This document shows, one piece after another, positions 21,851 through 34,291 of a stretch of 64,000 nucleotides of DNA (position 1 is the first letter of the stretch; each line of letters opens with the position of its first letter). This DNA comes from Oreohelix idahoensis (taxonomy: Eukaryota > Mollusca > Gastropoda > Stylommatophora > Oreohelicidae). The DNA lies in contig JAMPIV010009922.1 of NCBI GenBank assembly GCA_024509875.1, positions 328,501-392,500 on the forward strand, in the 5' to 3' direction. A program made the position numbers and the translations under genes. The notes under the pieces are model-generated. The model saw only the letters and a list, made by a program, of their open reading frames with translations, made no database searches and was not told the DNA's origin.

Positions 21851-23569
21851 TTCAGGATGTTTGCACGCTACATAATAACAACCCTGAGAATATATAACTC
21901 TAATAGCCCCACCATAAATACCAATGGGAAACAAAACCCGCTGTGCATGACCAGTAGAAAGACAACATTCACGTCCCTGCAAAGGAAAAAGAATGAATTT
22001 ATTATGATCCTTACATGGTGGAACATGAGGTGCATCACCTGAAAACAGAAATAGTAACGTTAAAACTGCCACACAACCCAATGTAGTGGCTATTACATAC
22101 CACATGGGCTCATGGTATGTCAGCATCTGAAATAAAACAGCTGAAGGAATAATAATTTCCACGAAGTTCCTACATGAAAAGGAAGAATTATATAGTAAAC
22201 AGACAATGGCAAAAAGGAAAACAAACAGCCTAACATACAGTTTGGACTGAAGAAAATACGACCAAACTAAACCCGACATCTGATTAACCTCGACATCAAC
22301 AATGCCAGGTATGACAGCAGCAATAATGGATGTGGATAGTTCCACATCAGCGACATCGTCATTAGTAATGGTAGGTGTCACATCATCCATGATGGATGTG
22401 GTTGGTTCCATGTCAACAACTAATGACTCACACGAGTCAAAATAGACATCTGATGATTCCTCAACAGCCTGGAAATCATCAACGGCTTCCTCAAGAATGG
22501 GAGGAAGAAATTTGGTATTAGCACCATCATCATTACACCAAACGGTGTCAACCTGTGTCCGAACATCGGACCGTGCATGTACATGCCGAAGAGCCTGTGC
22601 ACTGGTAGTATTACTCTTGGCAGTATATACATGTCGTTGTTGCTCCCACCTCAAAATATCATCATTAGTACAATCATAAAACCCAGGGATATTCCCCAGA
22701 ATTATCCCAGCTACTGGTCTAGACAACAAACATACTAGAGTCCTGCCTATGAAATAAGGGGTATCTAAAAATGCCTCTGCAGTTGGATAGGACTCAATTG
22801 TACCCCCAAATGTAATGTACTGGACCTCCTCGCCTGTATAATCAGCAGGAGCCACTAATGAACTGCGAACCCCCACAGTGGCGGATCCAGTGTCCCTGAG
22901 TACTGAAACAAGTTTGTTGTTCACAAAACCCTTATCAAATACCACTGACCCTGTCCCATTATACGAGTACATAACTGGTAAAGAGTGTCCACACAGGAGC
23001 CTGGGAATTCCTTCTGGCTGAAACAAAGAATCACATTCAGAACAATTAGTACTGTTTGATAAGTCCACATTACATGCATTAGCATGAGAGACAACATTAG
23101 TATTCTGTACTGGATTACTGTCATTGAGATGCACAACAGCATTGGACCGTTCAAGATTTCTAGACAGCCTAAAGTTATTGTTTTGTTGAGGACCTCTGTT
23201 ATTGAAAGTATTGTCATTATTCCTGTAGAATGACCTTTGTCCTCTGCCTGATCTGAAATTATATCCACCTCTGTTCTGATATTCATTAGATTTGAAGGAT
23301 GATTGTGGAGGAAAAAATCCATCATCATATGAGTTATAGCTTCTTTGAGGCTGTTGTGAACCTTCATTGAAATTATATCTCCCCCTGAAAAATCCATTAT
23401 TGTGATCTCGATTTACACGAAAGTTTCTATCCATGCTATTAGATCTTTTTCTAGGTGAATTTGGCCTCACAGTCCTAGCAGATGCCACTGGCAATGAATC
23501 CTTAATGTTATTTTTGCTACGGTTCCTACCAGGATGTGCAATCTGGTATTGCCGTAAAAGATTTTCCAT
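21842..23569 (-). CDS. Gag C-terminal part fused to protease and to a segment with three hydrophobic helices
   Basis: A 575-codon open frame. Residues 1-175 are Arg/Asn/Gln/Gly-rich (FRGRYNF, GRGQRSFYR), probably RNA-binding in place of a zinc knuckle. Residues 176-195 read CSEC ... LLCGHSLP, a CX2C-X13-CGH arrangement like the first half of a RING finger, conserved in the element at 52705-62219. The protease has DTG at 226-228 and ILGNIPG near 290. After an acidic linker come hydrophobic stretches at about 444-461 (LYVRLFVFLFAIVCLLY), 471-484 and 490-510 (VIATTLGCVAVLTLLFLF), then a Cys-containing tail. Membrane segments between protease and RT are not usual in this class; the part beyond the protease has no integrase motif. 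Whether the frame is used is unknown; the true Gag start lies upstream near 24368. Confidence 0.7.
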   Translation of the reverse strand: MENLLRQYQIAHPGRNRSKNNIKDSLPVASARTVRPNSPRKRSNSMDRNFRVNRDHNNGFFRGRYNFNEGSQQPQRSYNSYDDGFFPPQSSFKSNEYQNRGGYNFRSGRGQRSFYRNNDNTFNNRGPQQNNNFRLSRNLERSNAVVHLNDSNPVQNTNVVSHANACNVDLSNSTNCSECDSLFQPEGIPRLLCGHSLPVMYSYNGTGSVVFDKGFVNNKLVSVLRDTGSATVGVRSSLVAPADYTGEEVQYITFGGTIESYPTAEAFLDTPYFIGRTLVCLLSRPVAGIILGNIPGFYDCTNDDILRWEQQRHVYTAKSNTTSAQALRHVHARSDVRTQVDTVWCNDDGANTKFLPPILEEAVDDFQAVEESSDVYFDSCESLVVDMEPTTSIMDDVTPTITNDDVADVELSTSIIAAVIPGIVDVEVNQMSGLVWSYFLQSKLYVRLFVFLFAIVCLLYNSSFSCRNFVEIIIPSAVLFQMLTYHEPMWYVIATTLGCVAVLTLLFLFSGDAPHVPPCKDHNKFILFPLQGRECCLSTGHAQRVLFPIGIYGGAIRVIYSQGCYYVACKHPETF

Positions 23570-24368
23570 AGCAGATCATGTTTCAGGTTTTCACTCCTGT
23601 AGTAATGATAAAAAGTCACCACTGATTGAAGACAGCACTTTGTCTCTTACAATTAAATCAGCTCCCATCAAAAACATTTTCAATTTTTACAAATCAACCC
23701 ATCTAAAAAATCAAAGCTTAACAGATGAGACAAATTCAGCAAAATCCTTAGCTGAATCGGGTAACAATGATTTTAGCTATAACCTATACCCATTTTCATC
23801 CAATTGATACTTCTTGAGCAGCAAAGCTTTTACAGCTTCATAATCATTTCGACTCTGATCATCCATGGTGCAGACTGCAGTAAGAGCCTCACCCACCAAT
23901 AAAGTCCTCAACCTACTAGGCCATGTAGCTCTATCAATCTTAAACTCTTGGCAACACGTTTCATACCTTTTTAAGAAGCATGAAATGTCATCAATATTTG
24001 GACTAAATTTTGGCAAATTAAGCATAAAAGTATAAGCATGATCTTTTTTCAGCCTCACTACTTGCTGGGTGAGCCTGGGGATGTTGAAGTCTCAACTTTT
24101 CTAATTCAAGCTCTGCCATTCTTTGAGCAGAAGCTAATTTCTTTTCCTCAAGTTCATATTCTCTTCTCTTATTCTCTTGAGCCAATTCATCCTGTCTTCT
24201 CCTCTCAGCTAATTCTTCTTCTCTCCTTTTCTCAGCCAATTCCTCCCCTTTTTTCTCTCTATCAAATTGTCTTTGATCTCTGAGTTCCTTGTCTGCATAG
24301 GTCTTCAAAGCTTCACCCTCCAAACCAAACTCTTTTCCAATCTTCATAAAATACTCCAAGGTAGCCAT
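23570..24368 (-). pseudogene. gag: Gag N-terminus: helical domain, charged helix and SCAN-like capsid
   Basis: Frame 24368-24018 starts MATLEYFMKIGKEFGLEG and passes into a 70-residue Glu/Lys/Arg helix (EELAEKRREEELAERRR and similar), likely a coiled coil or single alpha helix. Frame 24058-23777 holds the capsid (LNLPKFSPNIDDISCFLKRY, WPSRLRTLLVGEALTAV, DYEAVKALLLKKYQLDENGYRL). The rest of the capsid to 23570 (SISGDFLSLL-like) is in yet other frames with stops. The start ATG at 24366-24368 matches the start at 54865 in the related element (M-S-T-L-D-Y-F), which is why I choose it. Confidence 0.78.
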
Positions 24369-26275
24369 GATTCACTATTATTGTGACTACAACTGATCCA
24401 ATGACAAATCAAATATATCAAGAATATGTGAGCAATATTAGCAACAATTATTTCACCACTCAAAATCCATCAACTGCATGTAATATTAGATGTTATTATA
24501 GGAGCAAAAAAATAGATACGAACAAGATGAAAGGATACAGCGAAAGAGCTAACTGAAGATAATACTGATTATCAACCAAAGCAGAAATGTATGAACTATA
24601 GAACAATGAAAAAAAATTAGCTCTACCACACTTATGACAATACAAGCACAATTTCACCAAATATATGAATCTAATAACTAAGGGATAGCAAGGTGAGATG
24701 AACAATTTTACAAACAATAATTGAGAAAAACTGAATAAAATTCCAATTAACGACAATAACTAACTTACAAAATAACAGGACCTTCACAACTATACAAATA
24801 ATGAATCTGGTTAATTCAATTAAGGCAGTAACACTCAGCTATGTTCGCCGGCCCCTTAATTTGAAAAAATCAGATGAATAAACTACAGAACGCCCATGAA
24901 TGAATTCACGACCGTCCAAGGAGGTATTGATGAATTCATAGGTCCCTTCCAACCACCCGCTTAATACAAAACATAAAGATACAGAAAATGCATATAACAT
25001 GTAAAAAATAACCCTGTCACACTAGATTCTTTAAGTCCCACACTGCATGCATCTATAAATATACTTATCTGCCTATGTTCCCAAAAAGATCCTCCTGGCA
25101 ACAATCTCTGCGTCAGGGAACAAACGATTCAGGTGCAGTGCAGTGATCAGGGTTAGACTTAGAATTTCACGATTCCTCACAACCAAGCAGGACCGCCATT
25201 TGGTACGTAGACATCTTGAACATTTTCTTCGACAAATAATTGAATACACGCCATCATCGAGCAGAAAACATCAAAGTAGCTCCGTATTTGTGGAGAAAAA
25301 TCTTGATCACTTTATATGAAGCCTGGAAACTTCCAAATTTACGTTGCAAATACAGTTAATTCACATAAGGTCTGTCAGACACGACTGCAGACGGCAACTC
25401 TTGTAGAAATGGCGGTTAGGCATTCTACCGTAAACGTTCAAAAAAAATGTCCTTAAACTGGAAAAAAAAATTTCCTGACATCACTTCAGGATCCCGGCTA
25501 GAGGCCTCCATTATAATGTTGCGTGTCTTTATATTATTTGATAAGTATAGCTTGAGTAACCGCCTGGTTACTCTGGCCAAGATAACACTAGGGTAGAACT
25601 GCTTAACAACGCAGACAGCCAATATCACACTGAAGTATGAATGTCATAAAAGGCGCAGTGGAACAAATACATACCTCTTTATTATAACTTGAGACGTTGC
25701 TCCATATGCATGTTACACATCCAACCAATATATTATGACATTCTTTATGCAGTCATAAAAGGGGTCTCTGTACTGTCGTAGCTCGAAACACAGTCGTTTG
25801 TTCGACTACAAAGTTTATTTAATTCAGACTCACTTTTCAACAGAATCCATTCTCCCTTGTAAAATATAACTAGAAGGCATCTCACAAAAGCATATTGATG
25901 ATCTAGTGCTGGAACACATTAGGGATTGGACACAATATGAATATATATTACGAGCTCAGAGACATGCGTCCACTCGCCATAACTACACACATCGAACTTC
26001 CCAGTAGCCGATCTCTCACGTATGCCAATGACAACTTTGACGTCTGTCGATCTACACCTCGAGGCAATGACGTCACTTCATGTGTTACCAAGGACTACAC
26101 ATAATAAACAAACAAGCAGCCTTGTGGAACCATCTAATGATATCGACACACATGTTATGAATTTTACTCATAACAGTAGGTTTCACATTTATATTTGAAC
26201 TAATTATGGATTGGCTACGTAAGAGGATTCACATTTTATAGTAAACTCAATATGGGTTTGCTTAGTAGTGGGTTT
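24369..26275. other. No gene recognised; probable 5' leader and LTR remnant of the minus-strand element
   Basis: About 1.9 kb lie upstream of the Gag start on the minus strand, where a leader and 5' LTR would be expected. Without a partner LTR the ends cannot be set. The complement of 25190-25215 (ATGGCGGTCCTG) resembles ATGGCGGCC just inside the 5' LTR of the element at 52705, a weak hint of a shared primer-binding region. Confidence 0.35.
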
Positions 26276-27480
26276 TCTTCTTCTTCATTCGCTCTCAGGC
26301 GTCTACATTAACGACTCTTATAAAGGCAGTAATCAGCTCAAGGTTCCTGACATCTCCAAACAGTTTTTCGATGAAAGAAGTGATTTGTTGCCATATGCCA
26401 CTCCGTTCATTGCTGTAAGTTGGGCAGGACTGGAGCAGATGCATTGAAGTTACTTCAGTATTTGCCAGTGGCAATGGCCATAAAGTTAGTTGCTTATCCT
26501 TTACAGGACGTGGCAATCAACCCCAGCTTTTATTGGGTGTTTATGATTTTCTAGGCAATTTTTTCACTCAGTAGGTTGCCATTGCTTTCTGAAGGGTACG
26601 GCGCTTGTACCATTGTTAAAAATCCACACAAAGCGATCTGCTACCAAACCGCCTGCAGCAGGTTTCGGAACCTGGTATATCTGGATTATGAAACTGCGTT
26701 CATATCCATTAGGTCACAGACGCCGACAGATGGCCATAGAGAGAATTATATTCTTTAATTTAATGAAGATGCCAGCTCCACGATTTTCAATAGCATTTTT
26801 TGTCGGACCATCAGTATCAGCAGGTGTCCAGAGCTTTGCAGGAAATGTTTGGCCAATATACTTAGTTGCTATACGCTTGATATGAGTTTCTATCTGAATG
26901 CCTTGACTTTCAATGCCTGGAATATCAGATTTTAGATCAGGAAATCACGTTCTGTTCTACACTGAGATAACTGAGTTTGGTGGTTTTCTCTTTGTGAATA
27001 CGTTTGCTAGCATGGTATCTTTGTTAACTTTTATCTTTTGCCTGGGCAACTAAATTAGTTCGCTTGAGCCTGCCTCTTCATACTTGATTATTGTCTTGCA
27101 AAAGGGGTGTGCTTCGAGCCTCTTAAATTTTTCAGGTTGTTGTAAGATTCTGTTATCTCGTCTGTACTCCACTGACTGTAGCCCTGTAATTTTTTCCATA
27201 CGGTTGATTTTCGTGGAATTTAGGGCCCCTGTTATGATACGCGCTGATTGATTTTGGAGTTTGCTTACTTTATATCAAAATGTGACCTAGCTGCCGTCGA
27301 CAAGGCTGTGATGTCATATTCCATAACAGGCCTGAATCTGCCTGTGTACAGTTTTTTGAGGATGTTTTCATCAGCACCTCATGTGGTACGAGCTAACATT
27401 TTTATGATCGCCATGCGCTGTTTTGCCCTAACCTGTTTATGTTATGTGTGTTTTCCATATCAAGCGGCGGTCCAGTGTCA
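26276..27480 (-). pseudogene. Degenerate RNase H-type LINE, RT thumb to 3' end
   Basis: Reading the minus strand, 27420-27240 gives ADENILKKLYTGRFRPVMEYD, a LINE RT C-terminal block. 26890-26790 gives a degraded RNase H entry (FPAKLWTPADTDGP then ENRGAGIFI), and 26516-26295 gives the post-RNase H domain (MHLLQSCPTYSNERSGIW). A TTCTTCTTCTTC tract at about 26277-26288 is the complement of the GAA tail. Stops and frameshifts are frequent, so this is an old copy of a jockey/I-like element. Confidence 0.7.
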
Positions 27481-27584
27481 TATCTAGATATGTCAGCGTT
27501 TTTCTTCTTGCACTGCTTGCTCATTAAGTTGAAGTTTTGTTTGTTGTGGTTTGGTTGACAAGTAGTGGGTGTGATACTTGATAT

Positions 27585-27785
<201 letters not shown>

Positions 27786-29190
27786 TGTATAACAAAAGAA
27801 ACCTGTCACACCTTGTATTTTGTTCTCAATAAAATGTGCGTCGAGAAATTGATAAAGCAAACATGGCAGTTCGATAAGGGATTTATGTCCTGAAAGAAAT
27901 TAGGTTACAAAACAAAAATGTAGTAATCGGGTGTCACGTGGTCGTACCTTAAAGAAGCGTGGTGTCCAAAACAAAAGCCACAAACTCAGTAACGAGTGTG
28001 ACCACCACGTGACTTGTACCATTGTACTGGAGCGGCGTCTCATGGAGAGTTCCAAACATCTGATCTGGTCTTCTGGGATGTTGTTCCATGCCTTAGTAAG
28101 CGCTGTATACAACTGGTCTATGCTCTCTGGCTGATAATTGAAGTGGGCACAATTCTGTTCACATGGTCCCAGAGATGTTCAATGAGATTTCAGTCAAAGT
28201 ACAGAGCTAGCCAAGGGTCGACGATGTTCACATTAGCTGCATTGAGGTAGTCTAGGGCTGCTACAGCTCTATGAGCCGAGGCATTGTCCTGCATGTAAAT
28301 TAGACCCGGTTCATGTTGGTGGATGAACGACAGAGCGTGCGGCTGCAGTACGTCACGTATGTAAGCTATTGACGTGAGGGTTCCTTTAATTCTGACAAGA
28401 TTGGTTCTGTGCACCGCTGTAATAGCCCTCCCCTAACCATAACGCTTCCTCTACCGAAACTGGCTGCCTCCTGAATGCAGTTAGAAGAATTTATGTCACC
28501 CCTCCTGTGATATACCCGGATCCTGCTATCCTGCCGTTTAAGAAGAAACTTGGATTCATCAGACCATACGACAGCACGCCACTGATTGTCAGTCCATCTG
28601 AGGTGCTGCCTAGCCCATTGGTATCTTGCTGCGATGTGTCACGGAAGCAGACGCGACCGTTGTGCTGTTCTGTAAACACTCATGTTTGCTTCTCGAAGGC
28701 GTCTGAGGACCGTCAAGTTACTGATAGTCCTGAAACCTGGGAACGTACAGGCTGTTGCCTGAGCATGCTGGAAGGGGTTGTGCAGATGTGCCATCCGTAT
28801 GTAACGGTCCTTAGCCATTGTTGTTACCCTTGATCTACCACTTCTGGGCCTGTCTTGAGTTGTCCCTGTTGTGTGCTATCATGTGTGCAAGTTCCTATTT
28901 GTGTCTCGGCATACACCGAAGTAGCGAGCAACGTCACTAACGGATGGTCCAGCAACCTGTTGTCCCATGGCTTGGTTACACTGTGCTTCATAAATCGTGT
29001 CATGGTGAAATATAGGTAAAGTCAACACTAACTTCTGTTTTCTGGCAAGTGCTATGGCCCAAGCAGAGGAATCAGCCGTTAAAACTCACACATCACATAC
29101 GTGGGGCACGTGGTACTAAAAAAACGCATATTGCACGTGTAGCACGTGCTACACGCATCGGTTGTTATTACAGCTTGTAGTCAGTACACT
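27786..29190 (-). pseudogene. Tc1-like transposase relic
   Basis: On the minus strand, pieces of a Tc1-type DDE transposase can be read with frameshifts and stops: WTDNQWRAVVWSDESKFLLK near 28600-28540 (first Asp), then FGRGSVMVRGG, and in frame 28414-28190 the block LIYMQDNASAHRAV (second Asp) leading to DPWLALYFD. A TGA then precedes NLIEHLWDHVNR (the Glu) near 28170. Such enzymes cut and paste at TA targets; the left end abuts a long TA tract. Inverted ends could not be paired with certainty. It is inactive. Confidence 0.85.
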
Positions 29191-29255
29191 AACTGCTAGT
29201 ACTTCCTGTCAACCTGTCCATGTGTTATTTTATCATCTTTTATGCCTTGAAAAAG

Positions 29256-29515
29256 GGTAAAGGATCCCGTTACACGCCTATTGGGCATATTGGGAATACG
29301 GTGTTAGGCCCATATTTTCTTGACCATCGGCACACTAGGGGTGATGTGGTCAGTATCACGCCGGCCGCCTTAACTTTCCCAGAGTTGTTCTGGTACCCAA
29401 TTCATGAAGCTGGGTCGATCCAGGAGCTGTTTGCGGTCTAAAAAATCCCACCTCAACTGGTGATCGAACAATGGACCACCGAGCTATGAAGCCAGTGCAA
29501 TATTCCGTGACCTCG
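29256..29515 (-). mobile_element. SINE family B, second copy, head-truncated
   Basis: In reverse orientation it carries GTTCGATCACCAG (B box), the core CAGCTCCTGGATC/GACCCAGC/TGGGTACC, a block GGCGGCCGGCGTGATACTGA missing from the 10908 copy, the sequence ATATGGGCCTAACACCGTAT spanning the site where the other copy is split, and the end GGGATCCTTTACC. The A-box region is mostly lost. Confidence 0.82.
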
Positions 29516-29557
29516 ACACATTTTCAATTCTATACCTGACAGGTTTCTTTTGTTAGT

Positions 29558-30189
<632 letters not shown>

Positions 30190-30653
30190 CTTACTTACTT
30201 AGTCGTTAACCTTCTACCGTGAGGTGTAGAGGTTTGGAAGAGAAAGCGCCAGACTATCCTATTTCTTCTTCCTGGCCTGGTTCCATTCTAGTACTCGGTC
30301 CTTCAAAGATTGTCTAATGTTGTCCTCCCAGCGGACTCTGGGATATATAAGGGGGCTCTTTGTTTCCCATGCTTGTCGTGGTAGCCGATCTTCTCCCATT
30401 CTGCAGACATGGCCAAAACATTTTTAGTTGTGGTTGTTTCTTTGGTCTGCAGGGTGTGGGAGTTTAGGCCTTGACGTATCGTCTGGTTGCGGACCATGCC
30501 TCTTCTTGTTACTTCAACCACCTTCCTCAGATACCTCATTTCTGAGGTTTGGATCTGGCTTTTGTGGATTGTAGTCATTGCCCATGACTCGCATCCATAT
30601 GTCTAGACTGAGACATAGGTGGAGCGGTATACAGCCATCTTCGTTTTCTTACC
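30190..30653 (-). pseudogene. 3' part of a LINE split by an LTR retrotransposon
   Basis: The minus-strand frame (30578-30303) has SQIQTSEMRYLRKVVEVTRR and a WEKIGY/RAPLYIPESAGR block, the C-terminal region after RT. Just upstream in the gene, up to 30653, are the codons for KMAVYRSTYVSV then TYGCESWA. The 3' end has an AAGT-type tail (TTACTTACTTAC complement at about 30188-30202). The 5' part of the same LINE is at 38491-41160: both flanks of the inserted element end in TTACC, and the reading frame would run across the empty site. One in-frame TAG near 30600 remains. Confidence 0.88.
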
Positions 30654-32708
30654 TGTGGTGGATTTTGATGTTAATTGGTAAAATGTGAATTTTATGCAGA
30701 TGTGAGGTCAAGCTGTGAAGGCCCCTGAGTCTAATAGATAATAGGGTTTGTGTTTTCAGGGAACCTTTCTGCTACCACCCTATGACCTCAACCTGCGACT
30801 TATTTTATCCTAAGTATAATAATGGTGTATGTTTGTTATCTAGCTAGTGTCTAGGGTAATGTAAAATGTGCTGCAATAAAATGACAACAAATACACCTAA
30901 GAACTCTAGGATAAGTAATTAACAACACTCAGAGTTAAGTTTAAAATGTGAAATCTTTTTAACAATTTATTGTTCCAGTATCGCAATTTTGTGTATACTG
31001 GAATATTGAAACTCAAAATGATAATTCAAAGCATTTACATAAAATTGATTCAATTTATAACTGAGTATATTATTATTCACAACTTTAATTAAATATGTCA
31101 ATCTGGAACAGTGTCAATTTACTCTTGCTCCTATGAATGGGTAATGATTGAAAGAACGTCTGTCTTCATCATAATCTGAATGATCTAATACACATTTGGG
31201 ACATGAGAGTAGTTGAGTTTGATATATCAAGTGCCCGGAGACGATTTCTTAACTTAATATGTTCTGGTATACAGGATGAATTATGTTCACATCACCAGCT
31301 TCCACTGCCAAGTCAGGATTCTGCTCTTGAAATATAACAAGGAGGCACACAGTCGATACTGCCTCAAGTCTTTAGATGCAGAAGTGTATACAGGTATAGG
31401 TTTACCTGGGCTCACTTTGAGTCATAGATAAAACCCGCATCAGAGAAATATTAACACTAATAAGTTTGATTTGCGATAAATATGGTCAAATCCAGATCGC
31501 TTGCTGGTGCAGATCAGCAAAACAAGATCGTACTACTATCTTGTCTTCCCACAACTTTAGTGTAATACAAATTTTCTCAAGTGGCGACTACCACTTCCTT
31601 CAAACCAGTTTTATTCCTCCGTTAGTAATTTAGACTCCAGCCAATAAGGGACTGTTAGGCTTCTAGCGTCCTTTTTTTCAAAACTGAACTCAATTTTCAA
31701 ATCTTGGACTACCCTACCCCTCTATCCCCACTACAGGGCAAACTGAGAAAGATTCAAGTTTGTTCGTCCATCTGTCTTCGTCAATATCTCAGTTATTTCC
31801 TAAAAGTTTATAATTCTGACAAGTAATTAGTGATCCCGTTGCTGTCTGTCACACAGTGGTTATATTTTTATTCTTTTATTTATTATATTCAATATTATCG
31901 TTTTTATTCTTCATTTCTTCAAATAACATATAAATGTCATTGTATTCGTCAACTGTCCTTTATTTTAGCATATAAGAACATTATCTAAGTTTTTCTTCTC
32001 TCTAACCTGCTATGCCCTGCTTGGGTGCAAAATTCAAATTATGTAAACACGAAATCGAGACACTACCAACTATGCTCCTTTTCTCCCCCGTTCCGTACTG
32101 TATTTTCAAAATTTTCCACGTTAATCGTAATTTTTTTTCTTTAACTGTCGTTCTCATTCAAAACGAAACAACGCTTTTGTAGTACGTCACAAAATTGCGA
32201 CCACGCGTTTGCCGTATGTTACAATATCGCTACTTTTTAGCCCGAAATACGAGTGTGTGTGTGTGTGTTTTGGGCTGTGTCGCGTCCAACAGAGTGGATA
32301 TATACATTGAACTGAGTGTCGAGCGAAGGGAGTCTGCAAAACTTGCGACATCGTTTTTCCAACATGCTACGACGTTGGCATGCACTATCGTTTTCGGTTC
32401 GCGAGGCCAGAAAAAACCAAACGTGTGTCAAATTTTAGCATTTACTCTCTCACTTTTATGCCTTCGCGTATTCCTTCCCCGTTTTCTTCTTACACTCTTG
32501 CTCTGAATGCTAAGCCTTGTTTTTCTCAAAACTGTTACGTTAGCGTCTCAATGACGAGGTATAAAATCTAGTACTATTTGCAGGCGTAGGAGACAACGTT
32601 TCACGCAACTTCCTTATTTTATCCCTATATTCTTTTATCTCTATCGTTTTGAATTTATAAAAAGTGGGATATTTGAACTGTTGTCCATACAGATGTCACT
32701 TTACGACA
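30654..32708 (-). repeat. 3' LTR of the minus-strand element (2055 bp)
   Basis: Direct repeat of 36086-38490 without the 340-bp insertion; only scattered substitutions separate the two. It starts TGTGGTGG and ends TTTACGACA on the plus strand. Frames at 32195-32571 recur at 37977-38353 because of this repeat and are not separate genes. It contains a (TG)n run near 32252. Confidence 0.93.
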
Positions 32709-33487
32709 TAATCTCCCCGGTTTGAAAAGCTTGCACCAATAGTAAAGCTTTCAATATCTGTATGACAATCAAGTTCAAATTAAGTCAATCCTGACTTTAC
32801 TCTGCCTTTATATTGATTATGGATTTCTGCAGTGGGGTCATTCAAAGTAAGCACGACTCAAGAAATCTGCCTCAGACCTCTGCAATCCAAGAATCTAGTT
32901 CAGCCGCAGGTGCTACTGCCTGTCTCATGCTGAGTATCAATCTATCTTCACCATTAATCTTCCCTGAGTCTGTCCCATGACATGTCTAGAGATTCTTTTA
33001 GAGGTTCTAGACCCCCCTCAAGTCTGCAATAGTTATGAGGTAGAAATCTATAAATATGGTGATGGCAGAGTTGTGTAGTGGATACAATAATTCTCTTATC
33101 AGCATGGATAAAACACTCGGAATATCCTCAATTCAAAAAGGCAACATAGGGATTCATTATGCTCCTCCGAAATGTTCACAGCCAACAATTGGTCTGCGCT
33201 CCAGCTTGACTTTAATTTGGAAACACCCTTTAATAATATTCATATATGATTCTATAATGTGCCACTCAAATGGAGGCCATATTCACCAACTGTATTCTCC
33301 GCCTAACGACAATTTTGGTGAAATAATATAATAGGCGAGGAAATGAATTTCTGCATCAGAAATCAATTTGCCCGTTTGTAATGTTATAATATGTGGGTAA
33401 TCTCCAGCCAGGGTCCGTACAATACTTCCCCGTTGACTGTGTAGGGACGGTCACTAACCCGTTCACCGGTGCCCTGATGATGCTAAG
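32709..33487. other. 3' non-coding remainder of the minus-strand LTR element
   Basis: Lies between the truncated integrase frame and the 3' LTR. No domain can be read. RT and RNase H, expected here, are absent. Confidence 0.6.
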
Positions 33488-34264
33488 TTAATAGCCATAT
33501 TGTGAAGCGATTGGATCACTCTCCCAATTCCTCAATCGTTCACTCCCCACTTTTCTTACGTTAACCTTTTGTTTCGGTTTCAAATTTGGCGGATTATCTT
33601 CAATATTAATGTCCGCCAGCTCCCGGAATGCGGCTTCAAATTGAGCCTGTGATGACTGGTTTTTAATTATATTTTCTCTGGGTGCCATACGCAGAGTTGC
33701 CAATCTAAATATTTTTTGGGAAGACTGTTTGTGGGAAGGTGCATACCTACCCTCTGTGTCTACCTTATTATGTTTGTTTTCCTTTTGATTTTTAGGCCCA
33801 TATTTTTCAGAATGCTTGGCTTGCATCTGATTATTATTTTCCCAACTTGGGGAATGTACCTTGCTACATTTTTCACAGGCCCCCACAAATTGTGAAATAT
33901 CAGCAGCTACTTGGGGCCAGTAAAATTTTTCAGATGTCCTTTGACGGGTGGTTCCACTCCTCTGGTGTCCACCGTCTGGTACAACATGTGCTTGTGCCAT
34001 CACTTTTTCCCTGTATGAAGTTGGAAGTACCAACTGTCCATATTCTTTTGATCCTGCTCTAGCTTTCCTGTAGAGAAGTCCCTCCTTCAAATAGAATTGC
34101 CCTTTCTTAGGGTGTGCATGGCTTGTTGGCAATTTACCAAAGCAAGATTTTATTGATTTATCCTTTGCCTGGGCCTTTCTCATCTGTTTATGAGAATAAA
34201 TAAGTGGTGGTTCCTCCTCCTTTTTACTAGGGGTCGACCTGACCTGAAGCGTGGCCATTACCAC
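33488..34264 (-). CDS. Integrase zinc domain fused to an unrelated tail
   Basis: A 258-codon open frame. Residues to about 135 match the start of Pol in the element at 1-3904: LLYRKARAGSKEYGQLVLPTS, then the HHCC-type zinc region with EKFYWPQVAADISQFV and CEKCSKV. The first His of the zinc motif is kept (AHVVPDGGH). After that the integrase core is absent. A Lys/Asn/Gln-rich tail (KNQKENKHNKVD, later FEAAFRELADINIEDN) of about 120 residues follows that I do not recognise. This is best read as the product of the internal deletion, though the frame is still fully open. It would lack catalytic activity. Confidence 0.72.
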   Translation of the reverse strand: MVMATLQVRSTPSKKEEEPPLIYSHKQMRKAQAKDKSIKSCFGKLPTSHAHPKKGQFYLKEGLLYRKARAGSKEYGQLVLPTSYREKVMAQAHVVPDGGHQRSGTTRQRTSEKFYWPQVAADISQFVGACEKCSKVHSPSWENNNQMQAKHSEKYGPKNQKENKHNKVDTEGRYAPSHKQSSQKIFRLATLRMAPRENIIKNQSSQAQFEAAFRELADINIEDNPPNLKPKQKVNVRKVGSERLRNWESDPIASQYGY

Positions 34265-34291
34265 AGGTTTTACAGGGCTTCCTAGAAAAAC

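Larger units (their letters stand above)
21141..24368 (-). mobile_element. Internally deleted LTR retrotransposon of the Gmr1-like Gag/protease type
   Basis: In minus-strand order: a Gag N-terminal helical domain and charged helix (24368 down to 24018), SCAN-like capsid (24058-23570, with frameshifts), Gag tail-protease-membrane segments (23569-21842), then directly the second half of RT and RNase H (21850-21141). Integrase and the first half of RT are missing, and the left end is replaced by a LINE. LTRs were not found: the left one is lost and the right one, if present, would lie in 24369-26270. Protease and capsid are homologous to the intact element 52705-62219. Confidence 0.8.

Noticed and set aside
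22100..22260. Envelope glycoprotein of an endogenous retrovirus, because of membrane helices
   Set aside because: The helices follow the protease in the same frame and precede RT, with no signal peptide or furin-like site; not the position or layout of env.
32195..32571. Pair of short conserved frames recurring at 37977-38353
   Set aside because: The recurrence is due to the LTR repeat; substitutions do not respect codons and no motif is present.
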